Source: Arthonia radiata
Lineage: Eukaryota > Ascomycota > Arthoniomycetes > Arthoniales > Arthoniaceae
Direction: 5' to 3'
DNA: 64,000 nucleotides
NCBI GenBank assembly: GCA_002989075.1
Contig: PSQN01000007.1
Coordinates: 1,430,206 to 1,494,205 of the forward strand
The notes beneath the pieces are model-generated. The model was not told the DNA's origin. It was given only the letters and a program-made list of their open reading frames with translations, and made no database searches. A program made the position numbers and the translations under genes. Shown piece by piece: positions 1 to 10,805 of the stretch. Position 1 is the first letter of the stretch, and the number at the start of each line of letters is the position of its first letter.

Positions 1-805
1 CGCTGTGATGTCTTCAAAAGCGATGGCGTTGCGGATGAACAGACTGGTGAGTCGCAGACCGAAGCGTTTGATTATGAACGCTTTCTGGCATCGTTGCTCG
101 AAGTCCGGGACACCCTCGAGTCGTTAGAGCTGAGCTTAATTTGCCTCGAAATGCTGGAGAGCGAAGGTAAGCCTGTAGTTGATCCTGGTACACCCCCTCG
201 ATCGATCCACTTCCGACGTCTTGAGTTCCTGCCTGCTATTTTCCGCGTTGGCGAAATTCCAGAACACTAAAGGCTTCCCAGAGAATACGCATATCAACCG
301 TCCGAAGTTTTTGAGCATCAATGGGGTCTTTGGAGAACTCTCAGCTCTTACCCACCTTCGACACCTGGAGATACCCTCGGTGCTTCTTGGCGGCTGGCTA
401 CTGAATGATGACAAAGATGAACACGCTTTGACACACGTCCTGAAGCTTCATCACTCTAGACATTTGCGATATTTTCGCTTATTACCGCGCAATCTCGAAA
501 CACTAACAGTCCGCGATGATCTCTGGAAGCTCAACGAATCTCTCGTTAGCGATAGGAGATACTGCATCTACAGATGGCTCTACTTCCTACTGGCAGACGG
601 CTGTTACAAGAATGTTCTGCCTCAACTCAAAAGCATCACGATCGTCAAGAATGAGGTTATAGCAGCACAGCCACCACCGTTCCGTCCACTATGCTCCTGC
701 AATGAGGAGCATGAATGTCGAAAGAACCTGTTGACCTTCTGCAAAGCTGAGAGACTGGGATGCACGTTTATTGAGCGGAAAAGCCAGAGCGATGCGTTTC
801 TTTGA
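1..805 (+). CDS. 3' part of an F-box-type leucine-rich protein (partial)
   Basis: The 5' end lies outside the window. Frame 1 is open from the first base and carries leucine-rich sequence (LESLELSL near 120-135). The remainder lies in frame 2 and ends at the stop at 805. An intron at about 167-281 (GTAAGC donor, CCAG acceptor, 115 bp) would join the two in frame. The alternative is a frameshift near 240-285, because the putative intron is itself open and leucine-rich. The second part has LTHLRHLEIP-like repeat spacing, then a Cys-containing tail (CSCNEEHEC). This layout matches the C-terminal half of fungal F-box proteins that pair an F-box with leucine-rich segments to choose substrates for SCF ubiquitin ligases. 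No F-box is visible, so the role is inferred from style. The gene at 43473-45555 is of the same broad type. Confidence 0.45.
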
Positions 806-1113
806 AGTTTTGACCGCTGAATAGCTGCCTAATGCAGCCATTGTTATACAAGTCAGGGTAAGAGGCCAAACCAACATAACAGGTGTGTCGAGCGCAAATG
901 TAAGAGTGGTTTCATCTTTGGAAAGGCCGCATAAATAGCAAGGAGCTGCTGTGGTACGTTTTTTCTAAAGACGGAGCTCGTCCTTGGCGCAGGCTCTGCT
1001 GCCGGTCCTGGGCCTACGAGGCCTAGCAGTCTAACCTGACAAAAACAGTAGAGGCAAATTCTGTGACCCACTATTCTCTCTGCGTCTGGCGTACTGCATA
1101 GCAACAAGTTTCT
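806..1113. other. Convergent 3' intergenic region
   Basis: About 300 bases between the 3' ends of two converging genes. I see only short ORFs without family character. It probably holds both 3' UTRs. Confidence 0.5.
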
Positions 1114-2154
1114 CTAACAAGCCGAGTTCGTCTGTGTAAGCAGCGCAAGCTTCCAAGGCAAGGTGTTGTAATCCCCACCAGCATTGGGATCAAGACCCTG
1201 GTACAGATACCGCAAATTGCACGGGCTGATGCTCATCGTCTGATCCACATTCGTGCGCACCGCCTCTCCATGACTAATATCCCTGGTCCAGGCCGTCCCT
1301 GTGAACTTGACATTATTCGAACGAGCAAACGGATTCGCCTCGGAAGCAGCGAGCTGCGTCCACGACCCAGCGAGGTTTGAAGACGTCCAAGACCGGAAGT
1401 AGCGCTTGCCGTCACTGCCGATCGCTTCGACGATGAGGAGGTACTGGCCGCCACCGACGTTGTACACGTTCGAGGCTTCGAAGAGCGCGTTCTTGTTGGC
1501 GTCGGAGAGTGCGATGACGGTGTTGGACATGCCGTTCGGGAAATTAGCGACCGTCGTCTGCGAGCGGTACAGGTGGCCGTTGTCGTCCGAAGAGAAGAGG
1601 TAGCAGTTGGCGGTGTCGCAGATGGTCCACATGTCGACCCAGTACCCGCTGCCAATGTTCTGCGAAATGATGGCGGGCGTGCTGCTGAAGAAGGTCTTTG
1701 GTGCACTCCAGCCAGCGGGATTGCTGATGTCGCGGTTGGTGGAGTAGGCGGCGTTGCCGTTCTGGTAGACGAGGTACCAGAGGTTCTGAGGGGCGAAGAA
1801 GAAGACCTGGGGAGCAGCTCGGTAGCCGGCGCCAATTGGGGTCTGATCAAGGTATGAGAAGGTGGCGGCATTGGCTTGGTTGAAGTCAGTGAAGCTCAGG
1901 TAGACTAGGTTGTAACCGGCGCTGGTGGCTGTGGAGGCGAAGACGTGGTATTTGCCGTTGTAGAAGACCACGGACGGGTCTTTGAGGGCGGCGATACCTC
2001 GGCCATCGTTCTTTGGTGAGATCAGTGGGCCGCTGGAGCTCCATTGGAAGGTGTTTTGAATGGCTCTGCTTTCAAGGGAGAAGTCTGTGTTTGGTGTTGG
2101 GATTGCGATTGCTGCACAGACCCAGACGGTGAGGGCGAGGAGGATGGACAACAT
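1114..2154 (-). CDS. Secreted GH62 alpha-L-arabinofuranosidase
   Basis: Single-exon gene of 346 residues from the ATG at 2154; an upstream in-frame TTG is not a credible start. The N-terminus (MLSILLALTVWVCAAIA) is a signal peptide with likely cleavage after AIA. The mature protein opens with the GH62 pattern FQWSSSGPLISPKNDGRG. It then shows ALKDPSVV (predicted general-base Asp), WVDMWTICD (the pKa-tuning Asp) and ALFEASNVY (predicted general-acid Glu), in the expected order. GH62 enzymes strip arabinose side chains from arabinoxylan outside the cell. Length matches the catalytic domain alone, with no CBM. The catalytic assignments come from family knowledge, not from an alignment run here. 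Confidence 0.93.
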   Translation of the reverse strand: MLSILLALTVWVCAAIAIPTPNTDFSLESRAIQNTFQWSSSGPLISPKNDGRGIAALKDPSVVFYNGKYHVFASTATSAGYNLVYLSFTDFNQANAATFSYLDQTPIGAGYRAAPQVFFFAPQNLWYLVYQNGNAAYSTNRDISNPAGWSAPKTFFSSTPAIISQNIGSGYWVDMWTICDTANCYLFSSDDNGHLYRSQTTVANFPNGMSNTVIALSDANKNALFEASNVYNVGGGQYLLIVEAIGSDGKRYFRSWTSSNLAGSWTQLAASEANPFARSNNVKFTGTAWTRDISHGEAVRTNVDQTMSISPCNLRYLYQGLDPNAGGDYNTLPWKLALLTQTNSAC

Positions 2155-2401
2155 CTTTACACACTTCTGGGAGAGCAACAAACGAGGATGTAAGTGTCCT
2201 GGACTGACTTGACGACAGCTCAGTCTTACGCAGTTCTTATGTGATGGCGTGGAGGGTGGTTGGATATATGTAAGAGCCTACGACAGCTTAACATGCGGAT
2301 CACCGGAGGCTACCAAGGCCTCCCCATGGGATAGAGGTGCTCTGCTTGCTTTTATTAGCTAGATTCTGCCCTAGAAATTTCCCGCTTGCACGCTCGAGGG
2401 A

Positions 2402-2494
2402 GGTTACAGGGTCGATCCCCACAATCTTAAAACATCCATGCGCTCTGTAACCCCAGTGCCGGTAGCACTGTGTGGGGTCGCCCCCATGATCGAC
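2402..2494. repeat. Nested short inverted repeats (structured non-coding patch)
   Basis: Three inverted pairs overlap here: GGTTACAG (2402) with CTGTAACC (2445), GTCGATC (2411) with GATCGAC (2488), and CAGTGC (2454) with GCACTG (2465). A further pair (GCGCTCTG/CAGAGCGC) reaches to about 2505. They could not all form at once, but the density is notable. There is no coding frame of known type here. It may be a decayed MITE or an RNA structure upstream of the GH62 promoter. Confidence 0.35.
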
Positions 2495-2833
2495 CTCGCA
2501 GAGCGCTAGATACAAGGATGTCTGAGCAATTTGGAGGACAGCTATCGCGGAACGAAACCATTAATTAGTCTACTACATGATGGTATCCGACACAGAGTTG
2601 AACGTCCAAGTATAAGGTTGTATAAGCTAGAGGCCGAATTGGGGTGTAAGCTAGCCCAATCTAGCAGCTCACGTCTTCTGTTTCAAACGACGTCTCACCT
2701 GGGCAGACCCTTGTTTGGAGATCATAGCAGACCTGCGTCAGGCAACAATAGGCTGTGGATGAAGAGCTAAACAATCATGTCAGGCTTCGTGAGCCGCATT
2801 GTGGTTATTTAGATGAACAGCAGTTGATATCCA

Positions 2834-2964
2834 GTATCCCTTTGCGTCCCAATGGTCGTTGGCCCCCAGCGCCAACACCCCTCTTTTGCGGCCGCAGTTG
2901 CCAGAGTGGGCCCGTGCCAGCGTTGGCGCTGGGGGCCAACGACCATTGGGACGCAAAGGGATAC
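2834..2964. mobile_element. 131-bp foldback element with perfect 43-bp arms
   Basis: The left arm (2834-2876, beginning GTATCCCTTTGCGTCCCAAT) and the right arm (2922-2964) are exact reverse complements over 43 bases, separated by a 45-base centre. No convincing target-site duplication is visible. A diverged second copy lies at 33390-33528 and shares arms and centre (CTTTTGCG, CGCAGTTGC, GGCCCGTG), which shows a dispersed family rather than a chance palindrome. The element ends 68 bases before the ATG of the acetyltransferase gene, so it may sit in its promoter or 5' UTR. It has no coding capacity. Confidence 0.8.
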
Positions 2965-3032
2965 ATCTTCGCTCTTTGTCCAACGAGTAATGAAGCCATT
3001 GTGAGCTTCATCATTTGACTACTGCACCACCG

Positions 3033-3729
3033 ATGACTTACACTGTTGAAACGATCACTGAAGCGGACTTCCCACAGATCGCCGTCTTAGCTGCCGACGC
3101 CTTTACATATAATGGCATGTCCGAGTGTTTCCTAGCCACTCGCCCAGGCATGACAAGTCCGGAAGGCATCGCATACACGCAGAGGAAGTACCAACGATAT
3201 TACCAGAAAGAGGCTGATCCAAGATTGAACTTGAAGTTTGTCGGAAACGACAAGTCTGAGATTCTGGGATGCATGCTCTCGGCTCCGTACGACAAACCCC
3301 CAACGACATTGTCAGAAAATCTAGACAACACGGTCTTCCCATCGGACGAGGCCAAAGACTATGCGCAGCATCTGAGAGATGAGCGAAACAAGCTTACATT
3401 GCGGGCTTTTGCACGAGTCGACGGTCCATGCGTCGGTCAGTAGCATTTGCTTCGAAGAGCGTGATCTAGGCTAACAATTGCAGAGCTCACAGTGCTAACT
3501 GTCAAGTCGTCGCACCACAGACAAGGCATAGGTAGCAAACTTCTCGAGGCTTTGATGTCGTGGCGCGTGGGAGAAGCGGCATGCCATTGTGATCCACGCT
3601 CTTCCCGACGCCGTACCGCTTCACGTGAAGCACGGTTTCAGTATCAATGAGGACATACTGCTACCTCTTCCAGAGCGATGGCAGCACAAGCCGCAGGTGC
3701 ATCAGGTTACACTGTTCTGGAAGCTGTGA
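3033..3729 (+). pseudogene. GNAT-family N-acetyltransferase, frameshifted
   Basis: The ATG at 3033 opens MTYTVETITEADFPQIAVLAADAF, the usual first strand and helix of fungal GNAT proteins. Exon 1 ends at 3435. The intron is 3436-3483 (GTCAGT donor, TTGCAG acceptor, 48 bp). Exon 2 gives ELTVLTV followed by the acetyl-CoA loop HHRQGIGSKLLEAL (the Q-x-x-G-x-G/A motif). After ALMSW the frame slips by one base near 3560-3575. The C-terminal strands (RHAIVIHALPDAVPLHVKHGF) continue in another frame to the stop at 3729. No intron of credible size explains the slip. It is either a recent loss of function or a one-base sequence error, because both halves remain well conserved. Substrate unknown. Confidence 0.7.
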
Positions 3730-4319
3730 TCGGGCACCAGATATAGGCCGTTGCAGCTCAGAAGGAGGGGAACGCCTCTTTTGCATCTGCTGCTACGCAA
3801 AGAACCCCGGTCGTCAACTCTCCATGACGAAGCGTTGATCAGTCAGAGATGGAGTGAAGAAGATGTGAGCAGATTTCATGAAGGAGAAGACTCTTCTCAG
3901 GGGAAGCAGGGGGTATGCAATTACCAGATCAGGCAATATCTCGGTGAAGATCGGGATGGAAGCTGTCGAGGACGAGACCTCGGAAGAGAAAGACCTCTCG
4001 CCCGGTCAATGCTCATCCAGACTCACCCTCCACAATCACACGACACCTTCACTTCCAACTGCTTCCTTGGCTAGCTGCGGGAGCCTGTGCTGAATCTGTC
4101 TTCTTTGTCGTGTTACTTGCTACCTTGTTGCCAACCCTCCTTCCCAATCCAATCCATCATTGGCACTGCGGGGCAACCAGCGACAACCCCGAGTCCCTCA
4201 TTTGGACGCCGGCTACGGCCTTGATGCTGCCTCTAGCACTCGTTTGAGCACGCTCTCTGCATTCTGGCCGTCCCAGGCAGAGCGAGCGGGCCGCAAAGCC
4301 CCGCAATATCACATTCATC
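3730..4319 (+). other. Intergenic region upstream of the mitochondrial kinase
   Basis: About 590 bases with only short, unrecognisable ORFs. It should contain the kinase promoter. I see no TATA box or repeat that I would defend. Confidence 0.4.
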
Positions 4320-5791
4320 ATGTCCTGGAAGCGGTCCGCCGAGCTTATGAAGGACATTACCCACTACACGTACGTGAAGTTGCGACCCAGTCAAGCGTCG
4401 TCTGAGTGCGCTAAAACTGTCTTCTTATAGCAAATTTCCCGCAACAGGCGTCAGCTTAAGACAAATGGTGCAGTTCGGCGAGCGGCCGAGCGTCGGTGCG
4501 TATACACCACCCACACTTCTCCCCCAAGCACCACAACCTCCAGCCCATGCCATCCACAGTCAAACTCACATTCAGAAGCTGACAGAAAGCAGGCACCATG
4601 TTCCGCGCCTCCCAATTCCTCTCCGAAGAGCTCCCCATCCGCCTCGCACACCGCGTCAACGAGCTCTGCAAGCTCCCTGACGGCCTCTCCGAAATGCCCT
4701 CAATCCAACGCGTCACGGACTGGTACGCCCAATCTTTCGAAGAAATCACCACACTCTCCCGCCCAAACCTCTCTACCGACATAAAAGAGCGCCTCACGAA
4801 ACCCGCAAAGACCGGGCGCAGCAGAAACACCCTCGCGCAAGCCACGCAGAATCCCTCACTACAAACCCACCAAAGCACAGAAGGCAACGGCAACGGCGCG
4901 AACGGTGCCGGCAGCGCCCGGAGCGCCGCACGAAGGTACTTTGCGCCCCTTGACGACACGAACGGCGACTGGCCGCCGGAACTCGCAGACTACAACAAAC
5001 GCTTCGTCTCGACGCTCGAGCGGATAAAGCGGCGGCACGACGGTGTGGTACCGACGGTTGCGCAGGGCATACTTGAATACAAGCGGAAACGCCAACGCAT
5101 GCAGATTGACCATACCATCCAGGCGTTCCTCGACCGCTTCTACATGAGCCGGATAGGCATACGCATGTTGATTGGGCAGCATATTGCTTTGCAAAACTCA
5201 AGAAGTGACGGCGACCCAAATTACGTCGGTATAATATGCACGAAAACGAACGTGAAGGACCTCGCCACGGAAGCGATTGAAAACGCTCGCTTCGTCTGCG
5301 AGGACCATTACGGCCTCTTCGAAGCGCCGAAGGTGCAGCTTGTCTGTCGGGACGATCTGGACTTCATGTACGTACCAGGTCACTTATCGCACATGCTGTT
5401 CGAAACCCTCAAGAACTCATTACGCGCGGTCGTGGACCTGCACGGGCAAGAGAAGTCCGAGTTCCCCATCACGAAAGTCATTGTCGCAGAGGGCAAAGAA
5501 GACATCACCATAAAAATCAGCGATGAAGGCGGCGGGATCCCGCGCTCGGCGATCCCGCTCGTGTGGACATACATGTACACGACCGTGGACACAACGCCGA
5601 CGATTGACCCAGAGTTCAACAAGAGCGACTTTAAAGCGCCTATGGCCGGGTTCGGGTATGGGTTACCCATCTCACGGCTGTACGCGCGGTACTTTGGAGG
5701 CGATCTGAAGTTGATCAGTATGGAGGGGTACGGGACGGATGTGTACCTGCATCTGAATCGGCTGAGTAGCAGCAGCGAGCCTTTGCAGTAG
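4320..5791 (+). CDS. Mitochondrial pyruvate dehydrogenase-type kinase (PDK/BCKDK family)
   Basis: Three exons: 4320-4369, 4431-4495 and 4593-5791, with introns of 61 and 97 bp; the product is 437 residues. The N-terminus (MSWKRSAELMKDITHYT, then KFPATGVSLRQMVQFG) is the diagnostic helical start. It is followed by the four-helix domain (FRASQFLSEELPIRLAHR, PSIQRVTDWYAQSFEEI). The GHKL ATPase part shows the N-box (FETLKNSLRAVV), the G1 box (DEGGGIP) and the G2 box (GFGYGLPISRLYARYFGGDL). These kinases phosphorylate E1-alpha of 2-oxoacid dehydrogenases in the mitochondrial matrix and switch the complex off. A low-complexity GNGNGANGAG linker with basic flanks, near residues 105-120, is longer than in animal enzymes. 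Pyruvate versus branched-chain substrate cannot be settled here. Confidence 0.93.
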
Positions 5792-6446
5792 GAATGCAAG
5801 GGTATCGATGAGGACTTTGTCGCTGTTGCTGTCGCTGATGATGTTGTGGAGGCGAGTGTTTGATGAGGGGTCGGAGGCATCCTTGAGATCGCTACGGTGT
5901 GGCCAGAGCGAGCTGTCTGGGCTCGTAACGGGAATTAAGGAATCATTGCAGCCAAGAAAGGTCATCAGCGCATGGTAGGCTCGAGAAGACTACATACTCA
6001 CTTCCCGCGCGTGGTTAACACCCATCGCAACACTGAAAGACGTATGAATGTTGTACTCAGCAACACGAGGCAGGCGCACTCGACGTCGACATGGCCTGCA
6101 ATGGAAACAATGATGCTGGGACGACTGGGCGCGTAGAGGTCAGCGTGCGGTCTATTGGAAAAACAGCGCAATTTTGCAGAACGGAGGCTTGACGAACACA
6201 TTTGATATGGCACAGAGAGAGGCTCACTCAAATTGGCTGGAGGTGAAGCCACAGCGTCTGGACAAAAGCCAGGCGCCCATCGCATCCGTATCACCACAAA
6301 GCGATATTGGAATAAAGTGCGCAGCGCAATGCGCGCATTATAATCATTGCTCGTGACTTTCGTCATATATACCTCTGCTTATGCTCTCCTTGTCAATGCC
6401 ACCGTACACCTCTGCTCTCCTGCTCTCTTCAGTCTCACACTTAGCC
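5792..6446. other. Convergent 3' intergenic region
   Basis: About 650 bases between converging stop codons of the kinase and the aminopeptidase. Small ORFs on both strands have no family character. Nothing further is seen. Confidence 0.45.
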
Positions 6447-9400
6447 TCACGCATACCCATGCGCAGAAAGCCACTCCCCAATCACAGCCTCCTCCCTCTT
6501 CCGATACCCCGCACGCGCCTTAATCGTATCCCCGACAACGTTCAAGTCGCGATCACATCCCAACGCGGCTGGATCCCTCGCCGCAAAGAACCTCTCAATG
6601 TCCTTCCCCGTCTCCTCATCAGAGAACTTCACCAGGCTCATCCGCAGGAATCTGCTGAGTACAACGGCTTTGTTCGTCCCCGCCTTCTCGATCAAACTAC
6701 TATGTGTCGCACCGCCCCCAACCTTCGCTCCACTGGCACCGGCATCGGTACCATGTGCAGCAGGCAAAGGCGGCACGTCAGCGACTTCGCCTAATGGCCG
6801 TTTGTCCCAGAACTCTTTGATGCATTTCCAGAGCTCGGCGCGGACTTCCGGTTTGTTGCTAGAGAGAGACGAGCCGCCGGTGTGGATATCCTGTGTCGCA
6901 ACTTCGGGGGAGAGGAGGAAGATGAAGAATTCGCGTGCCAGCGTGGGGGTCTGCACGCGGCCGAGGGCGGAGAGGCATGTTTCTTTGCCATCGATGGAGG
7001 TGGTGTGCAGGTAGTGTTGGATGATCTTGGGGTATGCGGACGCGGAGTCAGTAGTACAGGCGAGGCGCAGGACGGTGCGGCGGAGGGAGGGGTGGACTGC
7101 TGATGTAGTGGCTTCGGCGGGCGAGGGCGACATATAGGCTTCGAACTTCCGTTGGGCTTCGGCGTTGATGGCTTTATGGCCTGCGTGACCGGCGGCTTCA
7201 ATGAGGAGGGGGCGAAGCTGGGCGGTGAGGTAGTCTTCGTTCTCCGGAAAATCCCAACCGAGTTTCTCAACGGCGGGTGTGACGAGGCGGAGCGTGAAGG
7301 TCTTGAGTGCGGAGGCGAGCGTAGGGTTGGAGCTGAAGACTGAGCGGACGGTGCCGAGAGCGGAGGTGATAGAGCTCCAGACGAGGTAGTTATCTTCGTC
7401 TTGAAACTTCTCGAGCAAGCCCAGCAGCGCTGGTGTAGTGCCTTCACCAGACATGGCAAGGGATGCGGCGTCAGTGATGAGGCCAATCTTGTCTGCAACG
7501 CTGAGATTATGACGGGCTTCTCCAAGCTTCTCGAGACGTGCAGGAGGATAGTTGGTGCGGTAAAACCCGGTCTGGTTGGCGTTGAGCTTGTAGAAGCTTT
7601 CATCCACGTCACGAAGGGTAGTCTCCCTAGTCGTCACGGCAGTCTTTTCGGCCGCGATTTTGAGGTCAGCTGACTTGCGAAGATTCAACGGAACCCACCA
7701 GGTCGTCTTGTTTTCTTCGGGCTTGACGTCCCCAGTGGAGAGGTAGCGCTTCTGCTCGATCGAGATCTGGCCAGGCTCCTCGGCTACAGTGACGACAGGA
7801 AAGCCCATCTCGAGGATCCAAGGGTCAATGAAGCTCTTTACGTCTTGACCGGAGACCTTGCTGAGAGCGGCCCAAAGAGCGTCTGTTGTGGCATTTCCGT
7901 ACTGGTGAGCTTTGAGGTAGTCTGATACGCCTTGCAGGAACACCTTGTCCGTGAGATGTGAGCTGAGCATGCGGATGATTGAGCAGCCCTTTCGGTAGCT
8001 GATGGCGTCGAAAATTTGCTCGACCTGCAGAGCGTCCCGGACCGGGACGTCAATCGGGTGCGAGCTGCGTAGTGAGTCCATCGAGTAAGCGGCTGCCATT
8101 TCTTGGTCCTGCAATCAGTGTAAGCGTCTCGTTGGGAAGTTGGACCACGGACTTACTACGTACGACAAATTGAGCCCATACATCCCAATTTGGGTGCAAG
8201 TTATTAATGGCATACCAACCCACCCAGGTTGCGAACCCCTCGTTAAGCCATAGCTCATTCCACCAGTCCATGGTGACGAGATTGCCAAACCACTGATGGG
8301 CTAGCTCGTGAGCCACGACGTACGCGACACGATTCTTGTATCTCTGATCTGAGTTTTCTTCGTCGAAAAGCACTGCCGTCGTCCGGTAGGTGACCAAGCC
8401 CCAGTTCTCCATGGCTCCATGGGAAAACTCATGTACAGCCAGCAAGTCCGCCTTTGGCAATGGATAGTCGATGCCAAAGACCTCGGAGTAGAAGTCAACG
8501 ATCTGATGAGCGTGTTCCAGAGCGAAGCGGCCTTGCTCCTTTAACCCTCGAGTGCTGTATACACGACAAGGTAAGCTTTTGCCGTTGTATTTCCGCCTCG
8601 TGAAGTCCTCGACGTATTCAAAGTCACCGAATGCCCACGCCAAGAGGTATGTGCTCATTATGGGCGTACGCTCGAACGAAACGACCTTCATGCCTGGTGT
8701 ACCGGTCTTCCGCGTTTGTTTCTCCGGCATGTTGCTCAGTGCTGTTTGATCATCGGGTATTTCGATATCCACGTCGTAGGTTGCCTTCAAATTGGGCTCG
8801 TCGAAGCAGGGAAACGCTTCTCTCGCACTGCACGACTCGAATTGTGTGCTGAACATGTAGTGATATTCCTCATCTTTAGGTACCGAGGCTGCAGGCGTTA
8901 CTGCGGGCTTGTACTTGGAGCGGTAGAAGCCTGCCATGCTGTTGTTCATGATGCCCTCGAACTTGATCTCAATGGTGGCCTTGGGTGACGTGGGCAGCTT
9001 GCCATCGAATGACAGCGTCGCACGTTGTGCTTTTGCATCATACGAGATGTCTTTTGTCGGTATAGCATTTTGGCTCTTGCTCTGTTCCGTGAACACTCTT
9101 GCTTCAGAGATCTTAAGGTTATGGGCATTGAGCGTCATATGCTCAGTAAGCTCATGGATAGAAGCATCGATGCGGACGGTCCCTTGGTACGTCCATGGTG
9201 CGCCGAGGGAGAGGCTGTATAGGGAGAGGGCGTAATGAGATGGTTTTATGCTAAATAGTGGTAGTCAGCTTGGTTCAGTGTTTCGGACATTATGGCCGGT
9301 CACCTCTTGGGGAGAGTGTCTCTGTCTGATGCCATGGTCGCAAAAGCTCTTCCGTGCCGTCGTAGGCTCCGAGACGGCAGGGGATTGTCGAATATACAGA

Positions 9401-9491
9401 TGGGACGAGAAGTAATTGCCCCACGTGCTGACTGAGGAGGTCGCGTGTGCCCCGCTGCCGCCTGCCACACGCGTATCGTTGCCTTGAACAT
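6447..9491 (-). CDS. M1-family zinc aminopeptidase (Aap1/Ape2-like)
   Basis: Exons on the minus strand are 9304-9491, 8164-9250 and 6447-8108, with introns of 53 and 55 bp, giving 978 residues. The core starts LPKSIKPSHYALSLYS. It carries the exopeptidase motif HGAMENWGL and the zinc site HELAHQWFGNLVTMDWWNELWLNEGF (split here only by wording: HExxH, with Glu 18 residues on). Those features define gluzincin aminopeptidases that trim N-terminal residues from peptides. The ERAP1-like C-terminal helical domain fills exon 3. A second in-frame ATG at 9335 would give 926 residues, starting MASDRDTLPK. The extra 52 residues from 9491 are rich in Arg and Ser and lack acidic residues until near their end, like a mitochondrial presequence. 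Two products from one gene are therefore possible. Confidence 0.93.
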
Positions 9492-9697
9492 TGATCATAT
9501 ATGCTCGGGTCGCATTTGGACCAAAGCCAAATTAACCTTGCTAGTGATTCGACAGAAGCAGAGTGTCGCCATGCGCTTCGAGGTCAGACTGGCACCGACG
9601 CTAGCGTCGAAATTATGCATCTTCAGCAATGTACATAAGCCGCGCTGAGAAGGTGCTTCTTCCAGTGCATCCTAACGTTAAGCCTCCACTCTGCCGC

Positions 9698-10202
9698 TTA
9701 TAATCGTATTACGGTGTTCAAGCAATCAATGCGTAGCTCGCCCCTCGTCACCGCTTCTCGTAGCCACGCCAGCCTCATCATACTCCATACAGATCGATCT
9801 GATGGCTTCTGTATGCTGTGTAGCGTTGCTACGTTCGCCAATGCCTCCGCTGTAGTGTTCGCGGCTGACGCCAGCATTGCGACACCCTCGCTCCATGAGT
9901 CTTGCAAGATTGTCGTCGCTATCGTCTCATTCTCTGCTGATGCGCGTTGGGCCTTCTCATAAGGCGGGACGAACCAGTCCGTGTTGAAGTCGAAAAGCGC
10001 AACGACGAGTATGGCCAGGAGCAGTGAACAGTAGACGCAAGGTCGGTTGAGGAAGTATGTAGCAGAGAGAAAGATTACTAGGAAGACTGGCGAGGCGTTA
10101 TTGTAGCTGAGAAATGTCAAGCTTGGTTTCATTGATTAGGAGTGTCGAGTTCGTCACTTACAGGAAGAAGAGAATGGGGATCCAGCTACGAAGACAAAAC
10201 AT
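9698..10202 (-). CDS. Small predicted membrane protein, unknown
   Basis: Two exons, 10162-10202 and 9698-10106, with a 55-bp intron (GTAAGT donor, TTTCTCAG acceptor), encode 149 residues. The first 13 residues (MFCLRSWIPILFF) join in frame to LLYNNASPVFLVIFLSATYF and CVYCSLLLAILVVALFDF. That gives two or three hydrophobic segments, followed by a soluble, alanine-rich helical tail of about 90 residues. I do not recognise the family. The head-to-head arrangement with the GTPase gene, about 600 bases away, may mean a shared promoter region. Confidence 0.6.
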
Positions 10203-10805
10203 GATTGTCTCCAATCTTGTTCATTGATAACCATTTCAAACCACTACGAACGTCAGCAAAGGATACAAGCGGATCGCTATGGAAGAAAGTAGACTAACAA
10301 TACTGCGATATTTATCGAAGCTGACTATCATCACGTGCCCTCTTCTACAGTTGTCATTCTTCTGATATTCTTTGATAACCGTCATCGCGCCGTACAACTT
10401 CTTCTGCCCGCTCATGCATTCTCGCTGTTCGAGCTTGATTCTTCATTGTTCCTTGAGCGGCGTTAGTGCGCGATTTTTCGAACGCCTTCTTGATGTCCTT
10501 TTGTGTGGTCGTGAAAATGTGCTTCGGTGCCTCCTCTCCTTGTATCGTCTTCTCCTTTAATCACTCACCTTGTGCGGTGATCAGGAAGTAGCGCGCTTAC
10601 AGTATCCTATTCGGGCGGCTGAAAGGAATAAAAGCTATGCGTTTCCCTACCTTTCCTCTCCTTCTTCTTTCCTTCATCATCTACCACTCACACCATCTTC
10701 CCTATCCTGCAACATCAAGCTTCATCCATGATTCAATTTCCCAAACGCGCCTCATCATCATCATTCATGCAATCGTAGCCCTTTTGAAACAAGCGCAAGT
10801 TCAGA
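10203..10805. promoter_or_regulatory. Divergent intergenic region with CT-rich tract before the GTPase gene
   Basis: The 600 bases separate two divergently transcribed genes. From about 10637 to 10700 the plus strand is strongly pyrimidine-rich (runs such as TTTCCTCTCCTTCTTCTTTC). Such tracts are common just upstream of transcription starts in filamentous fungi. I see no clear TATA element. Confidence 0.45.

Noticed and set aside
2405-2425. GGGTCGATCCC resembling a tRNA T-loop
   Set aside because: No matching acceptor, D or anticodon arms at the right distances on either strand, and the loop length is wrong.
6791-7612. Long alternative ORF (273 codons) inside the aminopeptidase gene
   Set aside because: It is Pro/Ser-rich shadow translation of the conserved M1 C-terminal domain on the same strand.
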